A stretch of DNA of 35,266 bases, from assembly GCA_018061865.1 (NCBI GenBank), contig JAGOTH010000007.1, positions 1-35,266 of the forward strand, read 5' to 3'. The stretch comes from Minisyncoccota bacterium (lineage in GTDB: Bacteria; Patescibacteriota; Minisyncoccia; Phycocordibacterales; UBA9973). Below the pieces are notes generated by a model. It made no database searches. It had not been told where the DNA came from and saw only the letters and a list, made by a program, of their open reading frames with translations. Both the position numbers and the translations under genes were made by a program. Positions 7,710 to 13,700 of the stretch are shown one piece after another (the stretch's first letter is position 1; each line of letters begins with the position of its first letter).

Positions 7710-7744
7710 ATTTTAGTATTTATTTTTCAATAAGAATTTTCTTT

Positions 7745-7773
7745 AAAATATCATTATATTTGAGATTTGTCAA
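7745..7773 (-). promoter_or_regulatory. Promoter of the helicase gene
   Basis: Minus-strand TTGACA (7773-7768), 17-base spacer, TATTTT (7750-7745). The predicted start is near 7738, about 29 bases before the ATG. It begins right after the unit E hairpin, which on this strand is followed by TTTTTT and so can act as an insulating terminator. Confidence 0.65.
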
Positions 7774-7775
7774 AT

Positions 7776-7858
7776 AAAAAACCCCGATAAAATCGGGGCC
7801 CGTAGACTAGAGGAGATTGCATTACTGGACAGCGCAATGGGTTACCTCACCACTCAGC
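7776..7858 (+). repeat. Array unit E (hairpin + 11 pentamers)
   Basis: Hairpin CCCCGAT (7782-7788), AAA loop, ATCGGGG (7792-7798). Link CCCGT. Tract 7804-7858 has eleven pentamers starting AGACT AGAGG AGATT; the last is TCAGC, one of only four pentamers with a pyrimidine first. On the minus strand the hairpin runs into six T residues, a full intrinsic terminator. Confidence 0.85.
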
Positions 7859-7963
7859 AATTATATAGTTAAATAGTTTTGGTTTAGTTGTTCCAGCTTT
7901 TGATGGAACCCATAGATCAGAGAAGAAGACAACAGTAAACCATACTATGCTTCGCCATACTGA
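7859..7963 (+). repeat. Array unit F (hairpin + 10 pentamers)
   Basis: A+T leader ending TTTAGTTG. Hairpin GTTCCA (7890-7895), 8-base loop, TGGAAC (7904-7909). Link CCAT. Tract 7914-7963 has ten R-S-N-N-N pentamers starting AGATC AGAGA AGAAG. It includes AGTAA ACCAT, which is also all that remains in unit K. Confidence 0.85.
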
Positions 7964-8066
7964 AAATATATTTAATTGAAAGAATTTTAGTTGTCCCGAC
8001 ATAAGTCGGGACCCGTGGCTCACAAGAGAAAACTGCAGGACGCAGAACTGCACATTGCGATACGAT
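7964..8066 (+). repeat. Array unit G (hairpin + 10 pentamers)
   Basis: A leader segment at 7963-7993 differs from that of unit J at one base in 31. Hairpin GTCCCGAC (7993-8000), ATAA loop, GTCGGGAC (8005-8012). Link CCGT. Tract 8017-8066 has ten pentamers starting GGCTC ACAAG AGAAA, all purine then G/C. Confidence 0.85.
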
Positions 8067-8185
8067 ATCTACCAAACCACAAAAATAAATTTATGATCTG
8101 GATAAAAATGCCGAGGATTGGTTACCTCGGCCCACAGAATAGAGCGGTGCACAATAGAGTACTTAAGAGCACACCAGAATGCAAT
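8067..8185 (+). repeat. Array unit H (hairpin + 10 pentamers)
   Basis: 8065-8133 is identical over 69 bases to 8184-8252 of unit I and shares 41 bases with unit D. Hairpin GCCGAGG (8110-8116), loop ATTGGTTA, CCTCGGC (8125-8131). Link CCAC. Tract 8136-8185 has ten pentamers starting AGAAT AGAGC GGTGC. The tract differs fully from that of unit I although leader and hairpin are identical. Confidence 0.87.
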
Positions 8186-8304
8186 ATCTACCAAACCACA
8201 AAAATAAATTTATGATCTGGATAAAAATGCCGAGGATTGGTTACCTCGGCCCGGAGAACAGAATGGAATTGAATTGACTGCAGAACCCCTCAGCACTCGA
8301 CAGA
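8186..8304 (+). repeat. Array unit I (hairpin + 10 pentamers)
   Basis: Leader and hairpin (8229-8250) identical to unit H at a 119-base offset. Link CCGG. Tract 8255-8304 has ten pentamers starting AGAAC AGAAT GGAAT. Three of them begin with T (TGAAT, TGACT, TCAGC), the loosest fit to the purine rule, but position 2 is G or C in all ten. Confidence 0.85.
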
Positions 8305-8399
8305 AAAAATATATTTAATTAAAAGAATTTTAGTTGCCCCAACTTTCATTGGGGCCCGGACAAAAGGACAGAGTACCTGGCAAAGCGCTAGATCACCTG
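8305..8399 (+). repeat. Array unit J (hairpin + 8 pentamers)
   Basis: Leader 8306-8336 of the TTTTAGTTG class. Hairpin GCCCCAA (8336-8342), loop CTTTCA, TTGGGGC (8349-8355). Link CCGG. Tract 8360-8399 is the shortest complete one, with eight pentamers starting ACAAA AGGAC AGAGT. Confidence 0.85.
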
Positions 8400-8483
8400 A
8401 TTCTATTTCAAAGAATATCCACTTTTTAAATTTTAGATACTCTACAAAAATGGTGAGGACTAATCGCCTCACCAGTAAACCAT
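8400..8483 (+). repeat. Array unit K (terminal unit, hairpin with 2 pentamers)
   Basis: Hairpin GGTGAGG (8452-8458), 8-base loop, CCTCACC (8467-8473), then only AGTAA ACCAT before the pattern stops at CTTTT. On the minus strand the hairpin is followed by ATTTTTG and stands directly after the stop codon of the RAMP-like gene, so it probably also terminates that gene. Confidence 0.7.
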
Positions 8484-8493
8484 CTTTTAATCT

Positions 8494-9093
8494 TTAGGCT
8501 GCAATATCAAATTTGGTCACTTCAAACATACCGAACGGTCCACCAGTTCCGGGACGAAAATCTCCCAGACCTTTATTTGTACCGGCAATGTCGAATAAAT
8601 TACGAAGTGTTTTTTCATCAATCTTTTGTGGATCAAATTCAACTTCTACATCGATTTCCCAATTATCAAATCGTGGACGAATGATAGAAACTGCAACCTT
8701 TTTTGAGCCATTTTGCAATTGCCCACGGCGCATATCGAGCGCAGCATCTTCAGGTTTACAATTTGTAAATGGAAGAAATAAACCTTTTACTTTCAACATA
8801 CCGTACATTGTGGTAGTAGTCGCGGTGGAGATTTTCTTACCAGCAACCTTTACTTCCTGACCAGCCTGTTTCAAGCAGGCGTTCATGTAAGTTACCGGAA
8901 TTCCCACCTTTCCGTTTTCCAATGGGATTTTTTCTTTCATTCTGTCTTCGGCCGGTCTTTCTTTGTCCGCAGATGACGATTTTTTTCCTTTGACTCCCGC
9001 CAATTCAAGCAGAGTGTCCTGTGTCATAGGATTAAACAGGATGGGAGATATCCCCCGGATTGTTACCATAACAATCTTTCTTTTGTTGTCCAT
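8494..9093 (-). CDS. RAMP/Cas7-like protein beside the pentamer array (proposed)
   Basis: 199 residues. The N-terminus is a beta strand followed by IRGISPILFNP (12-22). The middle has a Lys-rich loop (34-56) and a Thr run (90-95). The C-terminal part has IRPRFDNWE (138-146), a charged beta strand, a helix, and a glycine loop at 171-190 with G171, G175, G177, R180, G182, G184, G185 and G188 (KGLGDFRPGTGGPFGMF). A G-rich loop between the last helix and last strand is typical of RAMP proteins (Cas5, Cas6, Cas7). I recall phage-encoded hypothetical proteins with the same RPRFDxWE and DFRPxxxGPFG signature, but cannot name a family. No catalytic residues are evident, which fits an RNA-binding backbone subunit more than a nuclease. 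It has the strongest promoter of the island. The RAMP assignment is an inference from motifs only. Confidence 0.6.
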   Translation of the reverse strand: MDNKRKIVMVTIRGISPILFNPMTQDTLLELAGVKGKKSSSADKERPAEDRMKEKIPLENGKVGIPVTYMNACLKQAGQEVKVAGKKISTATTTTMYGMLKVKGLFLPFTNCKPEDAALDMRRGQLQNGSKKVAVSIIRPRFDNWEIDVEVEFDPQKIDEKTLRNLFDIAGTNKGLGDFRPGTGGPFGMFEVTKFDIAA

Positions 9094-9108
9094 AGCTTAT
9101 TTTTTTAA

Positions 9109-9159
9109 TGTACACATCGTACAAATAGATATATAACATAACCTTGACTTATCGTCAAG
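9109..9159 (-). promoter_or_regulatory. Promoter of the RAMP-like gene with two palindromes
   Basis: Minus-strand TTGACG (9158-9153), 17-base spacer ending TGT, TATATA (9135-9130): a near-consensus extended -10 promoter, start near 9123, leader about 30 bases. Palindrome CTTGAC-N5-GTCAAG (9143-9159) covers the -35 box, and TGTAC-N5-GTACA (9109-9123) lies at the predicted start. Either may be an operator. Confidence 0.65.
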
Positions 9160-9166
9160 TGTATTA

Positions 9167-10822
9167 TTATTTTATTTCAACAAGTCTTAATCTGACTTCT
9201 TCGCGTCCCATAAAATATGAAATCTCTACGTTAGCAAGAATTGTTGGATTTTCTGTTTCAGGTAAAATTTTATCTTTAGCAAAAAATGAAATCATTTTTA
9301 TTCTCTTTCCCTTGCCGTCCCCGAGTGTAAACATTAGGTGATCTCCAGTTTTTCCAAAGCTTTTTGTCTCGATAATTTTTGCATCAACAAGTTCAAATAT
9401 CGGCTTAGGATTTCCAACACCAAAAGGGGCGAAAGCATTTATTCTTTTAGCAAAAGAAATATCTACCTCGCCAAGGGTAATACTTATGGGAGAGTCAGAA
9501 GCCAACTCTTCCCTCTCAGAATTATTTTCTAATTCAACAAGCTTCTCAACTAGCCGATCCTCCAGTGTAAAAATATTTTCTTCTAAAATTGAAAATCCTC
9601 CAGCTTGAGAGTGCCCCCCGAAACCATTGAACTCTTCCTTTGCCAGATTCATGAGATTGAAAACATTTATTCCCCCAAAGCTTCTAACAGATCCTTTTAT
9701 CAAACCGTCACCATTACGTCCCCAAGTAAAAACAGGAATTTTGTATTCTTCTACAATCTTTGATGCCACCAGACCCAATACCCCAATTCTCCAATCAGGC
9801 TCCCCAATAACCAGAACACTTGGAACGTCTCTCTCCACCATTTTCTTTTTCACCTCTTTCATTATTTGAGCAACAGAAGTCTTTCTGGTTGTATTCATTC
9901 CCTCAAGCTTCTCCGCCAATTCTTCAGCCTCTTTGTCATTCTCAGAAACTAGTAAGTTATATGCCAGATACGGAGTGTCCATTCTACCCGCAGCATTAAG
10001 TCTCGGTGTTAACATAAAAGTTAAATCATCTTCGTTCAGTGTCGCTGGATCCATTTTTATTTTTTTGAAAAGTTTGGCAATTCCAGGACGACGATTCTTT
10101 CTCAAAACAGAAATTCCGTATTTTGCAATCAATCTATTTTCTCCAACAAGCGGAACCATATCTGACAATGTCGCAAATCCTGCCATATCAAGAAGCCATT
10201 CTTCCCATCTCTCTGGCACTCCAAAATATTCACGATACTTGGACAAGAAGGCAGAGACTAGTTTCCAAGCAACACCAGCGCCTGAAAGATGCGGGAAAGG
10301 ATACTCGCCAACTTGTGGGTGAAGTATCGCAAAAGCGCTCGGCAACTCTTCTGGTAAGGTGTGATGATCGGTGACAATAACGTCTATTCCTTTCGACTGA
10401 GCTAGGAAAACAGCTTCGAGAGAAGATATTCCAACATCAACAGTAATAATTAATTTTGTTCCATTTTTTTCTGTTGATTCAACAACATGAGAGTGAAAAC
10501 CGTATCCTTCTTCGTGACGGTCTGGAATATAAACACTGAAGTTCTTTGATCCAATTTTTCTCAAAAAATCAGACAAGATTACAGCTCCTGGAATACCATC
10601 ACAGTCGTAATCTGAATAAATAACAATCCTCTCTCCTCCTGTTATGGCTTCAAAAATCCTAACAACCGCCTTTTCCATGTCCCGCATCAAAAATGGATCA
10701 TGAAAGCCATCAGAGATTGATGGCTTCAAAAACGAAACAGCCTCTTCTTGAGTTTTTATCCCAACGCGAGAAAAGAGCAATTGTTCAATTAGTGAGTAAT
10801 TTTCTAGGCCATTTTTCATCAT
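9167..10822 (-). CDS. recJ: Single-stranded-DNA-specific exonuclease RecJ
   Basis: 551 residues from the chosen ATG. DHH phosphoesterase motifs: SDYDCDG (about 70-76), VTDHH further on, and in the DHHA1 part GGHSQAGGF, then an OB-fold C-terminal domain ending FMGREEVRLRLVEIK. It degrades single-stranded DNA 5' to 3' in recombination and repair. The frame stays open to an ATG at 10840, but that lies inside the probable promoter of the divergent HIT gene, so I prefer the ATGATG at 10822-10817. RecJ is part of the core repair set and need not belong to the neighbouring array island, although it begins only 73 bases from it. Confidence 0.92.
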   Translation of the reverse strand: MMKNGLENYSLIEQLLFSRVGIKTQEEAVSFLKPSISDGFHDPFLMRDMEKAVVRIFEAITGGERIVIYSDYDCDGIPGAVILSDFLRKIGSKNFSVYIPDRHEEGYGFHSHVVESTEKNGTKLIITVDVGISSLEAVFLAQSKGIDVIVTDHHTLPEELPSAFAILHPQVGEYPFPHLSGAGVAWKLVSAFLSKYREYFGVPERWEEWLLDMAGFATLSDMVPLVGENRLIAKYGISVLRKNRRPGIAKLFKKIKMDPATLNEDDLTFMLTPRLNAAGRMDTPYLAYNLLVSENDKEAEELAEKLEGMNTTRKTSVAQIMKEVKKKMVERDVPSVLVIGEPDWRIGVLGLVASKIVEEYKIPVFTWGRNGDGLIKGSVRSFGGINVFNLMNLAKEEFNGFGGHSQAGGFSILEENIFTLEDRLVEKLVELENNSEREELASDSPISITLGEVDISFAKRINAFAPFGVGNPKPIFELVDAKIIETKSFGKTGDHLMFTLGDGKGKRIKMISFFAKDKILPETENPTILANVEISYFMGREEVRLRLVEIK

Positions 10823-10831
10823 TAAACAGTA

Positions 10832-10840
10832 TGTTATCAT
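10832..10840 (+). promoter_or_regulatory. Extended -10 promoter of the HIT gene (leaderless)
   Basis: TGTTATCAT with the last base seven bases before the A of the ATG at 10847, so the transcript should start at the start codon. It lies in the 24-base gap to the divergent recJ. Confidence 0.45.
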
Positions 10841-10846
10841 TATTTT

Positions 10847-11248
10847 ATGGAAGACTGTATTTTCTGCAAAATAGTGAAAGGAGATATACCTTGCACAAAG
10901 GTATATGAAGATGATAATTTTTTAGGTTTTTTAGATATTGAACCAGTAAAGAAGGGTCATACCCTTTTAGTGCCAAAAGACCATGTTGTTTGGATTGAAG
11001 AAATGGAAGACAGCAAACTTTCAGAGTCTTTTATTGTCTCTAAAAAGATAATAAAATCAATGAAAGAAAACCTTGGTTCTGATTATGTTCAGATAGGAGT
11101 AGTTGGAACAGATGTCCCCCATTTCCACATTCATCTAATACCTAGAAAAATATCTGACGGAAAGCTTTCGGTTATGAGACCGCAAGAAAATTATGAAAAT
11201 GAAGAAGAGAAAAAGGAAATAGTAGAAAAAATAAAATCCACCCTATAA
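10847..11248 (+). CDS. HIT-family nucleotide hydrolase (Hint/FHIT-like)
   Basis: 133 residues. CIFCKIVKGDIP (4-15) is the usual N-terminal start of bacterial HIT proteins, with two cysteines that often bind zinc. The histidine triad is at 92-96 in VPHFHIHLIPR, the nucleotide-binding and catalytic motif. Such proteins hydrolyse or transfer nucleoside monophosphates (AMP-lysine, dinucleoside polyphosphates); the exact substrate cannot be told. Normal length for the family. Divergent from recJ, with its own terminator whose left arm includes the last codons. Confidence 0.9.
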   Translation: MEDCIFCKIVKGDIPCTKVYEDDNFLGFLDIEPVKKGHTLLVPKDHVVWIEEMEDSKLSESFIVSKKIIKSMKENLGSDYVQIGVVGTDVPHFHIHLIPRKISDGKLSVMRPQENYENEEEKKEIVEKIKSTL

Positions 11249-11265
11249 AAGGGTGGATTTTTGTT
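11233..11265 (+). terminator. Terminator of the HIT gene
   Basis: Perfect stem AAAATCCACCC (11233-11243) and GGGTGGATTTT (11251-11261) with a 7-base loop and trailing T residues. The stop codon lies in the loop. Confidence 0.88.
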
Positions 11266-11269
11266 TTGT

Positions 11270-11297
11270 TTGACAAAATCCAACAAAAAAGTAGTAT
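11270..11297 (+). promoter_or_regulatory. Promoter of the 11316 gene
   Basis: TTGACA (11270-11275) with TAGTAT (11292-11297) at a 16-base spacing, about 19 bases before the ATG. Confidence 0.5.
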
Positions 11298-11315
11298 GAA
11301 GAAAAACTTGTAAGT

Positions 11316-11795
11316 ATGATAAAAAATAACTTAGGTTTGGTTACGCTGCTTATTGAAAATGAGAAAGAGTTGTTCAAATACATTCGCAATGTTCACGGTG
11401 GTGACGGCCCAAGCGGTCTTGTGACCACAAACTTATTTAGTATGGACCTCAAAACAAAAGGAAGAACCACAAAAGATTCTTCGTTTCCTGTAATAGAAAT
11501 ACATATGGGATTCCACTATGACAGATTTAGGAGAATGCCTAAAGCTTTTTTTCTTTCAATAAGAAAAGACCGTATTTGGGCTGAGCATCTTAGAATGAAG
11601 AGTGGGGATAATGTAATCATAGGTAAAAACTACCTCTCCTTTAGTGGGAAAAAACTAATCGGAAACGAAATAAGATTAGACATAAGACTGGGAAAAAACC
11701 AGAAACAACAAATTTTAGAAGCAGTCAGATTTATCTGTTCTGCCATAAAAATAGAGCTGGAAGAAATTGTAATTCCCCCAAAAGCAGCCTCTTGA
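11316..11795 (+). CDS. Uncharacterised protein, 159 residues
   Basis: No signal peptide or membrane helix. The first third has a Gly-rich turn (HGGDGPSG, about 27-34). The middle has alternating beta-type strands with many basic and aromatic residues (IEIHMGFHYDRFRRMPKAFF, then SIRKDRIWAEHLRM). The end is a helix (KQQILEAVRFICSAI). I do not recognise a family. The mix of strands and basic residues would fit a small nucleic-acid or ligand-binding domain, but this is only a guess. It has its own TTGACA promoter and a terminator, so it is a single-gene unit, convergent with pgk. Confidence 0.6.
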   Translation: MIKNNLGLVTLLIENEKELFKYIRNVHGGDGPSGLVTTNLFSMDLKTKGRTTKDSSFPVIEIHMGFHYDRFRRMPKAFFLSIRKDRIWAEHLRMKSGDNVIIGKNYLSFSGKKLIGNEIRLDIRLGKNQKQQILEAVRFICSAIKIELEEIVIPPKAAS

Positions 11796-11818
11796 GCTGT
11801 TTTTTTATTTTTTGCTTT
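11780..11818. terminator. Short hairpin terminator between convergent genes
   Basis: AGCAGC and GCTGTT arms (about 11783-11800, one G-T pair) around CTCTTGA, followed by a T-rich run. A-rich on the left, so it may also serve pgk on the minus strand. Confidence 0.5.
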
Positions 11819-12947
11819 TTATAACTGCATCAATTCCCGGCAAACTTCCTTTCGATAAATAATCGAGCGTTGCTCCTCCACCACTTGAAACAAATATATT
11901 TTCCTTTTTGTATTTCAGAGCAAGAACGGCAGTGTCTCCCCCTCCTACAATTGCTGAAACTTTATTTTTTGAAATTGCTTTTAGGATTTTTTCACTTCCA
12001 TCCACAAACCCTTCTTCATAAATTCCGGTTGGGCCATTCCACAAAACAAATTTCGATTCTTTTATTAAATCAGCGATTCTGGTAGCTGTTTCTTTTCCAA
12101 TGTCTACAATCTTCTCTCCCTTCTCTACTTCTTCAATTCTACAAATCCTTTTTCCGCCACTTAGAGTTACAATCAAGTCAAAAGGTAGAAGAATTTTCTT
12201 ATTTTTCAGAAGTGGTTTTATTTTTGGATCCTTTTCAAAAAGAGACTGTCCCACCTCAAGTCCGGCTTCATAAAAAAAGCTATTAGCAAGAGCTCCTGTG
12301 ATAACAATGTTGTCTGCTTTTTTTAGAAATTTATTAATAAGAGGAAGTTTGGTAGAGAACTTAGCTCCGCCAAAAATAACAAGAGAACCCTTTGGCATAT
12401 TTATCGCCTCTTCCAACTTCTCTATTTCAAGGGACATCCTTATGCCGAAAAATGAAGGCAGAATCTTGGGCAAACCAACAATTGAAGAGTGTTTTCTGTG
12501 AGAAACAGAGAAAGCTTCGTTAACAAAGAAACTTGCGTCTTTTGCCAACTCCTTCGTGAACCGTGCCTCGTTTTCAACTTCTCCTTTAAATTTTCTTATA
12601 TTTTCAAGCAAAATAATATCTCCTGCTTTCATTCCTTTTTTCTTTTCTTCTAGTTCCGCGAGTGTCTCGGCAAAAAGAACTTTTCCAATCCTCCTTCTCA
12701 AATAATTAAGAACCGGTAGTAAGCTCTTCTTCCCGTCCTCTCCTAAATGACTCAGGATTACTACTTTTGCTCCTTTCTTAGATAAAGAGTAGATAGTCGG
12801 CAAAGCAACATCAATTCTATAAGAGCTGACAATTTTATTATTTTCAATTGGGACATTGAAATCGGCTCGGAGAAGAACAAACTTACCACGAATATTTCCA
12901 GTTTTAGCTAAACTTTTTTTGTAGATATCTCCTTTGCGATTTGGCAT
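11805..12947 (-). CDS. pgk: Phosphoglycerate kinase
   Basis: 380 residues, slightly short for the family. RADFNVP near residue 28-34 binds 3-phosphoglycerate, followed by SHLGE (usually SHLGR), an ENIRKFKGE motif, GGAKFSTKLPL, NGPTGIYEEGF for nucleotide binding, and GGGDTA then SSGGGATLDYLS near the C-terminus. It makes ATP from 1,3-bisphosphoglycerate in glycolysis. The SHLGE change replaces a usually conserved Arg and is worth noting, but the remaining motifs are intact. The start lies 40 bases inside tpi, an unusually long overlap; no later in-frame ATG would keep the conserved N-terminus. Co-transcribed with tpi. Confidence 0.93.
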   Translation of the reverse strand: MPNRKGDIYKKSLAKTGNIRGKFVLLRADFNVPIENNKIVSSYRIDVALPTIYSLSKKGAKVVILSHLGEDGKKSLLPVLNYLRRRIGKVLFAETLAELEEKKKGMKAGDIILLENIRKFKGEVENEARFTKELAKDASFFVNEAFSVSHRKHSSIVGLPKILPSFFGIRMSLEIEKLEEAINMPKGSLVIFGGAKFSTKLPLINKFLKKADNIVITGALANSFFYEAGLEVGQSLFEKDPKIKPLLKNKKILLPFDLIVTLSGGKRICRIEEVEKGEKIVDIGKETATRIADLIKESKFVLWNGPTGIYEEGFVDGSEKILKAISKNKVSAIVGGGDTAVLALKYKKENIFVSSGGGATLDYLSKGSLPGIDAVIKSKK

Positions 12948-13678
12948 ATTTTTGTAAACTGCTTAGCGTTTAAACTGGCTCTCCCTATCAAAAGTCCACC
13001 TGAGCCTCTAACCGAAAGAAATTCTGCTGAATTTTTTTCATCCACTGAACCTCCATATAAAATCTGAACCTTACCTTTTCCTTTTGTTAAGTCTGAAACA
13101 ACTTTTTGAATAAAAATAATCATTTCTTCAAACTCATGAGAAGTTGCACTTCGTGTTGCGCCTTTCCCAATTGCCCAAACAGGCTCATACGCAATAAAGC
13201 TACCTTTTCCAAAACTTGAATTAATTTTTATAACAGATTCTATTTGTTCTCTAACAAAAGAGAAATAGGAAGAATCGTCTTGTCTTTCTTTTTCTCCAAC
13301 GCACAAAATAGGGATAATTTTTTCACTTAAAATATTAGATACTTTTTCTGCCACAATCTCATTTGTATCGCCCCTTTTTCTAACTTCAGAGTGTCCAACA
13401 ATTGCATATTTTATACCAAAAGAAGAAAAAGCCTTCACGGGTATTTCTCCTGTATTTGATCCATCTTTTGTTAATGGAAAATCTTGAAGTGAAAGAGAGA
13501 ATTTCTTTGTTCCTTTCCTTTTGGAAAGATCAGGTATAAAAATAGAGGGCGGAGCTATAACCACTTCAAATTTATTATTTTTTGGAATCTCCTTATCAAT
13601 AGATGAAGCTAGAAGGCTGGCTTCTTTTAGGTTTTTTGGATTTTGTTTCCAATTTCCTACAATAAATAATTTCTGCAT
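12908..13678 (-). CDS. tpiA: Triosephosphate isomerase
   Basis: 256 residues from the ATG at 13678. GNWKQN near the start holds the substrate-binding Asn and catalytic Lys, IVGHSEVRKRGD the electrophilic His (the usual GHSERR here reads GHSEVR), AYEPVWAIGKG the catalytic Glu, and ILYGGSV the phosphate-binding turn. It interconverts dihydroxyacetone phosphate and glyceraldehyde 3-phosphate. The open frame extends to 13696, but TGCTATAAT ends seven bases before the 13678 ATG, so the upstream codons are promoter sequence. It lies directly after the pilus operon but has its own promoter, and forms a glycolytic operon with pgk. Confidence 0.93.
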   Translation of the reverse strand: MQKLFIVGNWKQNPKNLKEASLLASSIDKEIPKNNKFEVVIAPPSIFIPDLSKRKGTKKFSLSLQDFPLTKDGSNTGEIPVKAFSSFGIKYAIVGHSEVRKRGDTNEIVAEKVSNILSEKIIPILCVGEKERQDDSSYFSFVREQIESVIKINSSFGKGSFIAYEPVWAIGKGATRSATSHEFEEMIIFIQKVVSDLTKGKGKVQILYGGSVDEKNSAEFLSVRGSGGLLIGRASLNAKQFTKICQIAKEISTKKV

Positions 13679-13684
13679 TTGGAA

Positions 13685-13693
13685 ATTATAGCA
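13685..13693 (-). promoter_or_regulatory. Extended -10 promoter of tpi-pgk (leaderless)
   Basis: Minus-strand TGCTATAAT; TATAAT ends at 13685, seven bases before the A of the ATG at 13678. The same TGCTATAAT string stands before the gene starting at 26560. Confidence 0.6.
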
Positions 13694-13700
13694 CAAACGA

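Larger units (their letters stand above)
5439..9166. other. Putative novel array-plus-effector island (array blocks, helicase, RAMP-like protein)
   Basis: Composite locus. Array block 1 (units A-D) lies left of the helicase gene, block 2 (units E-K) between the helicase gene and the gene of the 199-residue RAMP/Cas7-like protein. Both genes are on the minus strand and have their own promoters (7745-7773 and 9130-9158). The eleven hairpins are spaced 103-130 bases within a block. Ten tracts of 8-12 pentamers follow the R-S-N-N-N rule on the + strand. There is no integrase, cas1/cas2, cas6 or recognisable nuclease in the island. It sits between small membrane-protein genes and recJ, a position that looks like an insertion into core sequence. 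Function is inferred, not shown. Confidence 0.7.

Noticed and set aside
7847-8472. Open reading frames across the array (7847-8053, 7991-8215, 8290-8472)
   Set aside because: They run through leaders, hairpins and tracts, have no protein-like composition, and a 5-nt period is not compatible with coding.
5456-8483. CRISPR array
   Set aside because: Units are 100-130 bases with variable hairpin sequences; there is no constant 24-40 base repeat with unique spacers of equal length, and no cas1, cas2 or cas6 gene. The pentamer rule inside the variable part is also not a CRISPR property.
5456-8483. Integron cassette array (attC sites)
   Set aside because: The hairpins lack the R/L box arrangement and GTT/AAC core sites, there is no integrase, and the segments between hairpins hold no open reading frames of cassette type.
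10823-10840. RecJ start at 10840
   Set aside because: It is six bases from the divergent HIT start and overlaps its -10 box. The ATG at 10822 is more likely, though not certain.
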